64,000 nt of DNA, from positions 304,180,622 through 304,244,621 of the forward strand of contig NC_053390.1 of the NCBI RefSeq assembly GCF_905171765.1. The letters run 5' to 3'. This document shows, in pieces, positions 52,310-62,861 of this stretch. Below the pieces are notes generated by a model that did not search any database, was not told where the DNA came from, and saw only the letters and a program-made list of their open reading frames with translations. Numbering within the stretch: position 1 is the stretch's first letter; each line of letters starts with the position of its first letter. The position numbers were made by a program, and so were the translations under genes. The DNA comes from Bufo bufo. Its lineage: Eukaryota > Chordata > Amphibia > Anura > Bufonidae.

Positions 52310-53516
52310 ACTTTTTAATTTCCCAGTAAGATACCCTGAGAATTTTTCAGTCATTGTCCAGACTAACGCCAACAACTCAAGTTTGAAGGAGCTATAATTT
52401 TCCGGATTGCGCTCAGAGTCCAGTAGGGACCGACTAGCATACGCAATGACTCCTGTCCGTCTTGTTCTGGGGCTAGTACTGCTCCCAGTCCATGCAAACC
52501 TCCATCAGTTTAGAGTGTGAATGGTCTGTCATACTGAACATATGCTAGGATAGGGGCACTAATCATGGCTTTCTTTAACTCATCAAACGCTTGCTGCTGT
52601 GGCAGCCCCCATGATATGGGCCATGTCTTCGGACCCTGGGCAGTCCCTCTCAAGAGTTCGTGTAATGGACCGGCGATCTTCGCAAAGTGCTTTATAAATC
52701 TTCGATAGTAACCAGGCAATCCTAGGAATGCTTTCACTTCTCGAAGGGTCTTAGGTTGCGACCACTTATTCACTGCCTCTACCTTACTCTCCGCAGGGCA
52801 AACTTCCTCAGCTGATACGATGTGTCCCAGATATTCTAAGCTTGTTTGGAAGAGATGACACTTCCTCGGTTTGATCTTAAGGCCATGAGCGCGGGGCCTA
52901 CCTAACTCTTGCCACAGTCTCCTCAAATGTTCTTCAAACATAGGTGCATGGACTATCACGTCATCCATGTAGATCAGAATCGACTCAAAGTTCAGTTCAC
53001 CCAGGCAGTGTTCCATTAGGCACTGGAATGTACCCGGAGCATTCGTCAGCCCGAAGGGCATTCTGTTGAACTCATACAGCATAATGGATAGGATAAAGGC
53101 TGTCTTCTGTCTATTCTTCTCTGCCACAGGTACTTACCAGTAGCCGGTCGCCAAGTCCAGAGTTGAGAAATACTTGGCATGCTGTAGTGCCTTCAATGAC
53201 TCTTCAATCCTAGGCAGCGGAAAACCATCCTTTACTGTTGCAGCGTTTAACTTCCGGTAGTCCACAAAGAACCTCAAAGACCCATCCTTCTTCCGCACCA
53301 AGACCACTGGTTCAGCCCACGGGCTTTGGCTCTCTTTTGCCACTCCACTATCTAACATCTGTGACAGCATAATTTTTACTTCTTGGTAGAGGGTGGGTGG
53401 AATCTGCCGGTACCTTTCTCGAATCGGAGGAGTATCCTCAGTCAGTATTTCGTGTTCAATAGCTGTTGTGCACCTGATGTCCTACTCACATCGGGAAAAG
53501 GCAGATTAAAACTCCC
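52310..53516 (-). pseudogene. pol: Gypsy reverse transcriptase and RNase H N-part
   Basis: Minus strand. From about 53480: GVAKESQSPWAEPVVLVRKK, FFVDYRKLNAATVKDGFPLP and FSTLDLATGYW (first Asp). Then one in-frame TAA (53136-53134), followed by FNRMPFGLTNAPGTFQ and the catalytic YMDD in ILIYMDDVIVHA. Next come the LGHIVS and FLGLPGYYRRFI blocks and the RNase H opening (RPFTLTLDGG-like, with substitutions) to EKFSGYLTG at 52310. One stop is the main lesion in RT. The domain order and sequence style are Ty3/gypsy. Confidence 0.9.
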
Positions 53517-53853
53517 TCCTGGAGCATATATATAGGGTTCGGACCGCGCGTGTCATAAACAGACGGTATACAAACAGTTTTTCTCTTTTCTCCTTCTCTT
53601 TTTAGAAAAAACCCGAGGGCTGCAAATATCCTATTTGTGGATATCCTGCAACTAGGATATTTGCAGCCCTCGGTTTTTTTCTAAAAGGAGAAGGAGAAAA
53701 TAAAAAAAACTGTTTGTATACCGTCTGTTTATGACACGGGCGGTCCGAACCCTATATATATACTCCATGAAAGTGTGATTGACACCACAACACTCCTCGG
53801 ACCTGCAGCGCAACATTTTTGCGGACTGGTGATTAGATATCTTTCTTTTTTAC
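53517..53853 (+). mobile_element. Hairpin-bearing insertion with 15-bp target duplication
   Basis: CAGATTAAAACTCCC is present at 53502-53516 and 53854-53868. The 337-bp insert has an inverted repeat (arms about 53526-53633 and 53656-53762, ATATATAGGGTTCGGACCG outward) followed by a ~90-bp tail with 'GGACCTGCAGCGCAAC'. Same architecture as 46688-47092, with a different stem sequence. Confidence 0.8.
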
Positions 53854-53868
53854 CAGATTAAAACTCCC

Positions 53869-54567
53869 ATAGCACTGCGTCAATCTTCTCCATCTGATTG
53901 GCGGTGAACTGGTTCACATCATTCTCCATTTGTTCCAAGATCCGCCGGCCATTCCACTCAGACGTGGGTTCCTCCACAGAGTTCTGGTCCACTGCCAAAG
54001 TCCAGGCATCATTTTCAACAGCCTGTAGGACGACCTGGCTACCTGTGAGTGGTTCTCCTTGCAGCACGTACAACTCAGCCACTTTCTCTCCAGCATGGAA
54101 GGTATTGTGTATGTTGATACACCGGACTAACACATGCCCCTCTGTGACTGTCACAATGTTCCAGATGACCACTGGGCTCCGGCTGTCTTCCGACATGCCC
54201 AGGGGTTCTATCAGCATATGTATCTCATTCAGTTTCCGCCAGCTTCCGATTTGTATCATCTTCTCCTGTTGCGGAAGTACGGTGTCCGGTCTTGTCCATA
54301 TGGGGCATACACTGCTCCAACCGGCTTACCCTCAGGAGTGCTTTTGCAGATACCGCATGTCCGGATCAACCTCTGGAATGCTCTCTGGGTAGGCTTGTGG
54401 AAAGTTGTTTTCCTCCAATAACTCAGGCCCTCCTTTGTAAACATGAGCTGATCCAAATCCCACAGAACATTTATTCCCAATACGACGGGAGCTCCATACC
54501 GAGCCGGTTTCTCTACAAGCACCACTCCCTTCTTGCTGACATCTTGTCTGAATAGCTTTACTCTCAT
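53869..54567 (-). pseudogene. pol: Gypsy pol linker between protease and RT
   Basis: Two minus-strand open pieces (54567-54256 and 54259-53858) continue from the protease toward RT. They contain GINVLWDLDQLMF, a typical post-protease motif, and end with ANQMEKIDAVLWEF just before the hairpin insertion. The frame changes near 54257. Confidence 0.7.
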
Positions 54568-54768
54568 CTAAGCCACTCCGAACACAGGTATAGCAGACTG
54601 ATTTACTGCCGTCAGCTTGATCACGGTGCCCTTCTCAGGCTTCATCAGGTGGCCGAAGTATCTCTCAAAGAACTTCACTGGCAACGTGGTTACTCCCGAC
54701 CCTGTGTCTACAAGACATTCCACCATCTGTTCTTCAATCTGCACCTGTAAGTAGGAGCTTTTGGTCAC
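54568..54768 (-). pseudogene. Gypsy aspartic protease
   Basis: Minus strand: VECLVDTGSGVTTLP holds the active-site Asp-Thr-Gly of retroviral-type aspartic proteases. About 67 residues are readable before the next piece. The normal role is to cut the Gag-Pol polyprotein. Confidence 0.85.
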
Positions 54769-54818
54769 CAGGTCCCAGAGGTTGTTAGGGGTAACCTAAG
54801 GGGTCGTAAGGGGTAGGT

Positions 54819-55197
54819 GTGCCCCACAACCGCGAGGGATTCCCATTTAACGGTGGCTGTTCTGGATTCAGGGCCTTTTGTGGGCACTTACGTGAGATAT
54901 GTCCTCTTGGCAAATCCAACACTGCGGCCGCCTTGCTTTCCACTCATTTGGAGGACCACACGACATCTGTAGCTGGTGACAGACCAGCCCAGTGCATGGG
55001 AGAGTCTCTTAATCTAGCCTCTGGAGTTGCTCGATATAGTGGGAGCGCATGGGGGCATCACCCCTTTTCCAGTAATCGGCCTGAACTGGGGCCATTTATG
55101 GAGCCTGTAACTGTGCCAATTGCCTCTGAATCTCTCCCAGGTATGCACTAAGTGCCTTCACTGTCTCACGCAGATCCATCTCATCAGAGGGAATTTT
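54819..55197 (-). pseudogene. gag: Gag C-terminus with degraded zinc knuckle
   Basis: Between gag and protease. Around 54920-54885 the minus strand reads CWICQEDISRKCP, a zinc knuckle (C-x2-C ... C) that has lost the Gly-His part. Frames are broken elsewhere. Confidence 0.55.
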
Positions 55198-55860
55198 TCA
55201 ACTTCCTGCATCCTGCTTCCTCACGATGTAAGCCCCATACGCCTCTTCCTTGTCTAGGACCACAGCCTCAGCTTGTATCTTCTGAAACTGCAACGTAGCA
55301 TCCACCAGGATACGTTCCCTGAGAGCCTGGCGAAGAGGAGGGCTACTCAATCCAAGGACGAACTGGTCCCAGAGGATTTGATCTCCATTTCCAAAAATGT
55401 TAGCACCGTTGGCCTCTCTCTTCCATACATGTGACCAGATCTCCTGGAGGACGATGGAAAACTGGAGAAAAGTTTCATCTTCACACTGGAGGCAAGTGAA
55501 AAAACGGGACCTAAGGCTGCCGGTACTGGTCGTTTCTCCGTAGATAGACTCGAGAATAAAGAATATAGCATTCAGTGTATTCCTTTCCTCTTCTGGACGT
55601 AGCATGACAGTGCGTCTAGCATCTCTTTCCAAGGCGTTCAGCGCCACATCTGATTGTAAAACTGGAGCCAAGTTGTACAACCTGAGGGTGCTCTTAAGGT
55701 GTGCGGCCCAGTCTTCTAGCAGCATATTTTGGTCATCAAAAAGCACTAGTTGATTCAATATTGCCCCTGCGGACAAACACATGATCGAAGCTACTCTCAC
55801 GGCAGAAGGGGTAATGGGGGCCACAACCGGAACCGCCTCGGAACCTGTAGGGTTCTGCAT
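55198..55860 (-). pseudogene. gag: Gypsy Gag, capsid region
   Basis: Open frame on the minus strand; the likely start is the ATG at 55860-55858 (MQNPTGSEAVPVVAP), just downstream of the presumed primer-binding site. Residues further upstream in the same open frame belong to the LTR. The capsid-like block includes LEDWAAHLKSTLRLYNL, FFTCLQCEDETFLQFSIVLQ, DQILWDQFVLGLSSPPLRQAL and ATLQFQKIQAEAVVLDKEE, the helical pattern of retrotransposon gag domains. About 220 residues are open, ending at a stop at 55198. Confidence 0.82.
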
Positions 55861-55873
55861 GGCGATCAATGTA

Positions 55874-55890
55874 CCCTGCTCGCAGCGCCA
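55874..55890 (-). other. Possible gypsy primer-binding site
   Basis: TGGCGCTGCGAGCAGGG on the minus strand, directly after the presumed LTR end and 14 bp before the gag ATG. TGGCGC-type sequences are common primer-binding sites; the tRNA was not identified. Confidence 0.5.
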
Positions 55891-56215
55891 AATAAAAGAA
55901 GACCGAGGGCTGGGCCCACAGGTACAGAGGGTACATGATGCCACACAGACACAGACAACGGTTATTTCCCAGCAGTTGAGTTTACTGAACAATGTAGCGA
56001 ACAAGAAGCTGAGAATATATAGAACAGATTGGTAACAGAGAATAAACCAAAATTAAATGCAACACTGTCTAACAATGAACCAGTAAATGTGATGTTTTCC
56101 CCAAAGTCCATTAAGCAGCCTAGCTGCACTTGTATGTTCCTGGGCGAGTTCCTCGTTATGGTGCACCCTAAGTATTGCACAATACTATTTGTAATCCACA
56201 GGGAAATGATGTCTG
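55891..56215 (-). repeat. Gypsy 5' LTR (partial, boundaries approximate)
   Basis: Non-coding sequence upstream of gag with a TATATATT-like box near 56018-56012 on the minus strand. The outer end is uncertain because another repeat begins near 56216, and no second LTR survives for comparison. Confidence 0.5.
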
Positions 56216-56595
56216 TCTCTTGTAACTTTAATCCTTATACTACGAGGGTGATACACCATTTGATATGCCTTACTTTCTGCTATTTGTGTGAGTATAATAA
56301 ATGCCAATTGATTTTACTATATTGGTGGTACTTCACTATTTTGCGCAATTCTTGGCATCCACAGAAAAACAGATTTGACAACAGGAAGTTCGCTGTGGAC
56401 CATCAATGTTTGCCTATACTTTGGCGAAGTTACTGAATTAACCCAGTGAAGGATATCCTCTGTTTATTTGGGAGCAGCGCAGTCCTGTATTTAAACTCAT
56501 AAACGCATTGTGTGAAGAAGACCCACCTCACTTTGGGACCTGCGGCGCCACTGACAGGCAACATGACTTAAGATATTCTATTTTACTTTTGACAC
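56216..56595 (+). mobile_element. Penelope-like tail (tentative)
   Basis: Contains 'TGTGTGAAGAAGACCCACCT' and 'GGGACCTGCGGCGCC', related to the tail of the insertion at 53517-53853 (GGACCTGCAGCGC), and ends in a T-rich AAGATATTCTATTTTAC. No coding frame. It directly precedes a large hairpin. Confidence 0.45.
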
Positions 56596-56855
56596 AGTTA
56601 CATTACGGTGTACGGGCTGAAAGCTAATGCATAGCCCTAAGGGACTCATACGCCAACACCTTCCTATCTCTCTGTCTGCTCATAGGGTGTTATAAGCTGG
56701 GAGCTGGAGTAAGGATTAAAGTTACTTGTAATCCTTACTCCAGCTCCCAGCTTATAACACCCTATGAGCAGACAGAGAGATAGGAAGGTGTCGGCGTATG
56801 AGTCCCTTAGGGCTATGCATTAGCTTTCAGCCCGTACACCGCAATGTAACTGTAC
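56596..56855. repeat. Large hairpin, arms ~115 bp
   Basis: 56596-56715 and about 56740-56855 are inverted copies (ACAGTTACATT..GGTGTACGGG outward) with three or four mismatches. No coding content. Confidence 0.85.
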
Positions 56856-57479
56856 TTGGAGCGTTATTGTATGTCCAAATGCCACTTCAACAGTGTGGTG
56901 CAATGTGACGCGGCAAAGCTGCACTTACAGTTCCTTAAGCAGGTTCTTGGTGCTTTTTCTTATTTCCTGGTCCACTCCAGAACTGGATCCTACAGACACG
57001 ACATTCCTGGGGTCGTCGCTGAAAACCTCCCCATCGGGCTGTCGCCAGTCTCCACCGTGAGCTGGTCCATTCCCTTCCAGATTCAGCAGAGATGATCTCT
57101 TCTGGTTTCTAGCAGCACCAAGCACAGCATCCGTCTGCTCACTTCCTGCTTCTAGTGGAATCTCCTTCCCTTTACACAGAGAGAGTGTGATGCAATAAGT
57201 CATTTCCTAAGTGCAGTGTCAAACCTGCATATTCAGTTTGCTATCACACTTTTAAGAGTCCAAAACAGCCCATAAATTAGCTATTTTTCAACTTTGCAAA
57301 CTTAATAGGTTATTAGTATTTCTCTGGCAGCTTCAATGTAGACTTTTTCATCTTATCCTTTGATGCCATCTACTGACCAAAGTGAGATGTTGCAGTAATT
57401 ATACAATTGACAACATAGCAGAGTAATACATTTAAGGTCCCTTACCCCACATGCTTACATACGCACAGTTTTACTTGGT

Positions 57480-59560
57480 CTCCAATAAACACAGAAAATA
57501 CTGCCTTGAAGAATAGAAAACCAATGAATGCTTAAAAGGGTTCTGCAGTTCTTTCTTACTGATGATCTATCCTCAGCCTGGCGTGGCACATGGAAAAATT
57601 GCTCCATCATGTTGAGGAGACTGAAATGGCTGTTGTTGCTGCTGCGGCTTCTGTTGCTCTTGCTGGCAGGAGGGGGTGAATCTTCCGGGGGTGGAGAGGG
57701 GGCTCCCTTTAGACACGCTAGCGGCAGGTGTCTGCTCACCATAAGCTGTGGCAAGCTGCGTACACAGTGTTTCCTGGTAATTTAAAAACATTGCCCAATT
57801 TTGCCTTGGTAGCAAGGATCTGAAAGCATGGCTATCCAGTAATCATCAGACTGCTTAATGCCAACAATACGCCTGTCACTGTGTAAGCAAGCAAGCATAC
57901 AGGTCGAATGGGTGCCCTCTTGATCCTTCACCTCTGACTCCACCTCTTACAGCGGCAGATCCTCATCCTCGCTATCCTCCTCCTTGATGACAGATTCCCT
58001 TTGCGTGTCCTAAACAGCTATAGGGCGGACAGCAAGATGCGTTAGTTGCTCTTCTTCTGTCATGGTCCCCTGCTATATAAGTGTCAGCATCTGTTCTTAG
58101 AGGAACATGAAAGGGATGATGTCCTTCATGTCGCAGTTGTTGCTGCTGACAAACTTTGTGGCCTCTTCAAAGGGCTTCAGCCACTGCCTGACCTCGAAGC
58201 AACACATGCTGCCTGCCGCTAAGGCCATCTTGTGCATGACAAAATTGTTCCTGGCTTTCCGCTGCTCGTACAGATGCTTGAGCATGTGCTATGTCGAATT
58301 CCGTTCTGTCACTGCAGGTCCAGGAGAGTGGTCCTTGCCACATAAGAGTGGCTGAAGTGCTTGGACAGTCTCCTGGACTTTGCCATCACCTTGTTCAAGC
58401 CAGTGTACTTATTTAGAAAGCGCTGCAGCACTAGGTTGATGACGTGCGCCATTTAGGGAGCATGTGTTATTTCGCCTAGGTTCAGGGTTGCCATGATGTT
58501 GCGCCCATTGTCGCTGACCACCTTGCCCAGTTGGAGTCGGTGGGGCGACAGCCAGCTGGATGTTTGCATCTTGATGTACTTGAGCAACTGCTTGTAGGTG
58601 TGGCAACTTTCTCCCAGGCCAATCAGCTCCAACACAGCATGGCAACGCTTGACCTGACACATGTGATAGGAAGGAAGGGTAGTGCGAGCGACCCTGTGCT
58701 TAGCTTCTGTTGGAGACGGGAATATGTCCATTGAGGAGGAGGAGGCAGATAACTGCCTGGTGTGGAAGTCAGGCCGACACAATCTTAGGAGGGGCAAAAG
58801 GATCTGGCCTTAATGATGGGGTGCTGCCTCACCGTTGCTGGAGAAAACATTGACCCAATGGGCCATGAAAGACATGTACTGTCCCTGCCTGTAAGAGCTG
58901 GGACAGTTGTCCACCATGGCGTGAACTTTGCTACACAGGGAGAATCACAAGGAGTGACCCATGTTGTCCGCCACATGAGAGTACAAGGCAGGGATGGCTT
59001 CTTTTTGGGAGAAATAATGCTGGTTAGGAATCTTCCAATGAGGCTGAGTGCACACCATTAGCTCCCTAAAGGCAGCAGACTTGACTTAATGGTACGGCAA
59101 CAACTGCACCACCAGCAACTTGGTCAGGTGGGAATTAAGCTTTTGCATCAGATTGCTGGCGTGTAGAGTTGTTTCCTGGCCAAACATTCCTTTATCAATT
59201 GATGACAATGGAGCGGAGGAGGAGTCTGAGCGGGAGAAGCAGAAAGGGATAATAATGATGTGAAAGACACTGTACTGCTCGTGGATGCTGCAAAAGGAGG
59301 ACTGGGAGAAGGAGGAAACTCCTGTTGTGGAGGCTGGCTGCCACTTTTCTTTGCCCACAGGATGGGACTTCATGTGGTTCCATAGAGCTGCGGCGCCAAC
59401 TTTTGTGCACAAGGCAATGCTTTTGTCTTCCGGCAGCGTGGAGAAAAAATTCCAGATGGAAGATACTTGCGCAGCAGAGGTAGAGGCAGCTGAGCTTGGC
59501 TTAGCTCTGGCATGTTTTGGGCCTAACCCACCCACAGTGTCAGCAGCATCACCAGATCCC
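57480..59560 (-). pseudogene. hAT-family (BED zinc finger) transposase, decayed
   Basis: Minus strand, several frames. 59535-59086 has SSIWNFFSTLPEDKSIALCT and ALWNHMKSH, a BED zinc finger. 58797-58453 has GLGESCHTYKQLLKYI, LQLGKVVSDNGRNIMATL and the start of a THVINL-like segment, typical of hAT/ZBED enzymes. 57815-57700 shows the later DSYWIAMLSDPCYQGKIGQCF block. Stops and indels separate them. The family carries out cut-and-paste transposition with 8-bp duplications; neither the ends nor the duplication could be found. A host ZBED-derived gene is less likely given the many lesions. Confidence 0.7.
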
Positions 59561-59859
59561 GAAGCAGACGTGGCACTGGCTGTTCTTTGGGAGGTATGTG
59601 GCCTCTGCTCTTAATTGCTGCCGCCATCACCCTCCTCCTCTGATGTTGCCTTCCCCTCAGCACCCTGATCCGGCTCCCTAGCTCTTAGTAAGATGAGAGC
59701 TGGTTTTGAATGTCTCATAGTGCACAATTCAGTGGACAGGCTTGATTCGTTCTGTAATTAAACAGATGTGCGCACCATAGGGTAATTCTGCATATACAGA
59801 GTAGTGTAGAATAAAATTCAAGGCTCACCTTGTTAGGTTGTGCTAAAGATAGGCACAAC

Positions 59860-60175
59860 TCTATTGAACTCTCATCAAAATGGGTCCTGAGAGCCCGGAG
59901 GGTGGTAGTCTGCAGCCACAGGTGAACAGTCTTCTTATCAGAGATGCCTGGAATCCCCAAGAAGGTGCATATTAGCAGAGATAAGCGTCCCACGGCGCAA
60001 GGACCAACCACAGGTCACCAGGATCAGAAATCAAAGTATTTTATTGCAGCAATACAACGCGTTTTGGGGAATCACTCCCCTTCATCAGGTACACAAGGCT
60101 GCACACATGCAAAAGACATAGGCTACAAACATTTATACACAAAGGAACCGCCTGTTTAGGGTCAGGGGGTCAGGG
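59860..60175 (-). mobile_element. Penelope-like tail with hammerhead-like motif (tentative)
   Basis: Dispersed-repeat tail with 'AATACAACGCGTTTTGGGG', a signature also seen in simpler form at 30119-30160. It ends near the L1 fragment start. Class membership is inferred from the hammerhead-like core. Confidence 0.45.
60056..60089 (-). ncRNA. Hammerhead-like ribozyme core
   Basis: Minus strand: CTGATGA, then a strong stem II (GGGGAGTGATTCCCC, four G-C pairs with a seven-base loop), then AAAACGCGTT in place of the canonical GAAAC. The layout equals a hammerhead core with one base changed in the second strand. Confidence 0.5.
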
Positions 60176-60180
60176 GGAGT

Positions 60181-61510
60181 GATTCTAATTTAAGAGTAAG
60201 TTTACTCTAGACTGGCAAACTATTGCCATTACATATCTGGGCATCCAGGTCACCTCTCCCTCACATCTTCTTTATCAACATAACTTTCTCCCTCTCCTTA
60301 CTAAACTTGCAAAACAATTATAAAATATGGCTAAAGTGTGATAGGGTGAAGATATACCCTTAGTTGGACCTTCATGTGAACTGGGATTATTTGCAGGGTG
60401 CTCCTATGAAACACAGGCTGCATCAGTTCAGTGCTAGGAAATTATAGACTGTTATTGCCAGTAATACTAACTCCAACCACCAGATGCCGCTGTGTCCCTT
60501 GTGAGCTGGCTGGAACTGGGTTTAAAGTCTGCAGGAAGTGAGAGACTCTGTCTGTGCTGCAGGAGTCTGAGAGAGATTATTCAGTGAAAAGGATTGTTTT
60601 TCTGAGGAGCTGTGCTGGAGTTCTGGATTCATACAGCAACTGATACCAGTAGCAGTAGCTTCCCTGTGATGACTTCAGGAAGGAAGGGTTCAGCCGGCAC
60701 CGTTAGCCATAGCAGATATCGATCTTTTGAGTCGTGAACAGCGTGCATGCTAAAAGTAGAAGATCAACTTGTCTCTGTGTAGCTCTACACCGGTGACTCA
60801 GCGGCACAGTATCGACTTGTAGGCTCTGCTGTGCACGCCACCAGTTAGGTTTGTTCTTTCTTAGTGGCACAGTATCGACTTGTAGGCTCTGCTATGCACA
60901 CCACCGCGTTAGGTTCGTCCGGTCGGACATGAACAGTGCTTCGTGTCTGGAGTATAAGGTACTCTGTGTATCTCTGTATTACTGTGTGGTGTTTTGGTCT
61001 ATAGAGGTTCCGGCAGGTCTGGGTCTGATACTCTACCGGGTGATAAGTTTGAGAACCCTATGCTGTGCCATCGGCGGATGGTTCTGCAGACACTATAGCG
61101 GATCTATAATATAGATAATATAGTTCTGGCAGTCGTACACATGGTCTTGCCTATAGTTAAATTGGGAAACACCTTTCACTACATATTCCAGTGAGTGGCG
61201 CAGCACCAGGGTGAGTGCTCCCAGAACTGTAAATACATATATTTCCATACTGTTGTTTCTGTGCTGTTTCCTAGGTTTGATTTGTTAGGAATAAAAGTAC
61301 AAAGTTTTCTTATCAACCCGCGTGGCCTTGCTGTATACTTGGGAGCCCTCCCCGTTCACGACTTACAAAAGTAATGGTATCCTGGCTAGGCAGAATCACA
61401 GCTTACAAAATGCTGATCTTGCCTACACTGCTTTACTTACTTAGATGCATCCCAATTAGCCTTCCAATGTCCCTCTTTACAGAAGCTCACAAAAACTACA
61501 AAACTATGTA
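60181..61510 (+). pseudogene. L1-like ORF2 fragment, split by a solo LTR
   Basis: 60181-60332 translates to ITYLGIQVTSPSHLLYQHNF, then LPLLTKLAKQL and a stop. 61372-61510 continues with VSWLGRITAYKMLILPTLLY. These match the RT thumb region of the complete L1 copy (YLGIHISP..., VGRVNLIKMIMMPQLLYVL). The two parts join cleanly once the LTR and one copy of AAAG are set aside. Confidence 0.8.
60337..61367 (+). mobile_element. Solo LTR (1031 bp) in the L1 fragment
   Basis: TGTGATAGGG...CTTACA termini, flanked by AAAG at 60333-60336 and 61368-61371 (4-bp duplication). It has AATAAA near 61291-61296. A 4-bp duplication is the gammaretrovirus-like size. No coding capacity; different from the other two LTR families in the window. 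Confidence 0.8.
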
Positions 61511-62730
61511 TAGAGGGAGAGGAGATCTAGGACCAGGGCCAGCGTCAGCACCTGGCATACCTAGGCAAGTGCCGGTGCCCACTGCTCCTGGGGGGGCCCA
61601 CTGTGCTGCTATGAGCGCTTCTATAAATACAGATGGAAGCGCTCATTGCTGGAGTGCAGGGAGCATAGTCACATGAAAGTCTTTTTCAGCAGCATGCAGA
61701 ATTCAGCTGCCACTGTCCCCCTTACAAGCTTCTGTGCTGTGGAGCTTCAGACACGCCCCCTCTTCACTCCAGCAGAGCAGACATGCCCCCTCTTCACTCC
61801 AGCAGAGCAGACATGCCCCCTCTACACAGGACGTGCTGCCTGAGGAGGAGAGAGACCCCAGTGGAGCAGAAGTGTGAAGAGTTGCAGACAGTCTGAGTGA
61901 GTCTGCACTGTGACTATCTCTTCTCTGTGGGACAGGAAGGGGGAGGTCAGGGAACTCTTCAACTGCTGCTGGATGCTGTAGTAGACCAGCAGCTTCATGC
62001 TATTTAGTTGTTTTACTGCCTCATTAAGCAGTTTGCCTTCATGACACCTGCCCCCATATCCTGTCCTTCTCTTATCCTCATGGAGCCCCTTCTGCTTCCT
62101 TTCCTCCCTCATATATCCAGAGCTCCTATTCCACCCTCCTATCTCCTATTGCATCCCTGCACAGACCTCCTGCCCCCTACTTCTTGTATGAATCCCCCTC
62201 AGAGCCCCTTCCACCTACTTGCTGTGTCCACCCCTCCTGTCCATCCAGGGCCCTGGTCACCTGTCTCAGTCCTCTGCCTCTCATTATGGTAGTGTTTAAA
62301 CCGCATGCACCATAAGGACCTTCTAACGTCACAGGGTCATGTGACTGTGCCCCCCACTTTGTACTATGCCCCATTATACCTTGCATTGTGCCCCCTTACC
62401 ATACCCTGTACAGTGCCCCTAGTCATTCCTTGTACTGTGCCCTCTTATACCCTTTTATCTGGTCACTGTATGGTGGTGCTATGCAGTCACTGTATGGCGG
62501 TCTTATCCAGTTACTGTATGGCAGTTTTATCTGGTCACTGTATGGACGTGTTATCCAATAACAGTATGGCCATAACTGTATCCCCTTCCCTGCCCACGCC
62601 ACCTTTTTTAGACCAGGCATGAGCGAGGAAAAGTTGCAGATTGCTGACCACAAGGACAAGGCTGTGCTCTGTAAGTACATGGCGGCCTCCCCTCTCTGCT
62701 CCGCTTTGTACTATTGCTTATTCTGGCACT
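61511..62730. other. Repeat-derived and simple sequence, no gene seen
   Basis: Holds a 30-bp tandem repeat with three copies (GCCCCCTCTTCACTCCAGCA, 61750-61825) and a ~28-bp GTCACTGTATGG-type minisatellite (about 62460-62575). No coding frame with recognisable content. Confidence 0.5.
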
Positions 62731-62861
62731 AAGGCTGGGTTCACATCACATTTTTGCCATCCATTTAATGTATACCAAAAACATATACATTAACAGATGC
62801 CTCAGACTGATGCTATACAGTGGCGGCCATTCACCATGCAGTTCCATTGCAACAAAACATA

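Larger units (their letters stand above)
48946..56215 (-). mobile_element. Ty3/gypsy LTR retrotransposon, shredded
   Basis: Minus strand, order LTR (about 56215-55891), gag (55860-55198), protease (54768-54568), linker, RT (about 53480-52510), RNase H (52506-52310 and 51100-50855) and the integrase zinc region (49346-48946). This is the standard gypsy order. Interrupting elements are the hairpin insertion 53517-53853, element X with a TTAA-flanked foldback inside, an A/T-rich foldback carrying a solo LTR, and a MITE. The 3' LTR and most of integrase are missing. The remaining coding parts have few stops for such a fragmented element. Confidence 0.9.

Noticed and set aside
57573..57815. Gln-rich minus-strand frame as a possible host transcription-factor exon
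   Set aside because: It lies in the decayed hAT transposase region and the Gln codons come from a short CTG-rich run; no splice or conservation evidence.
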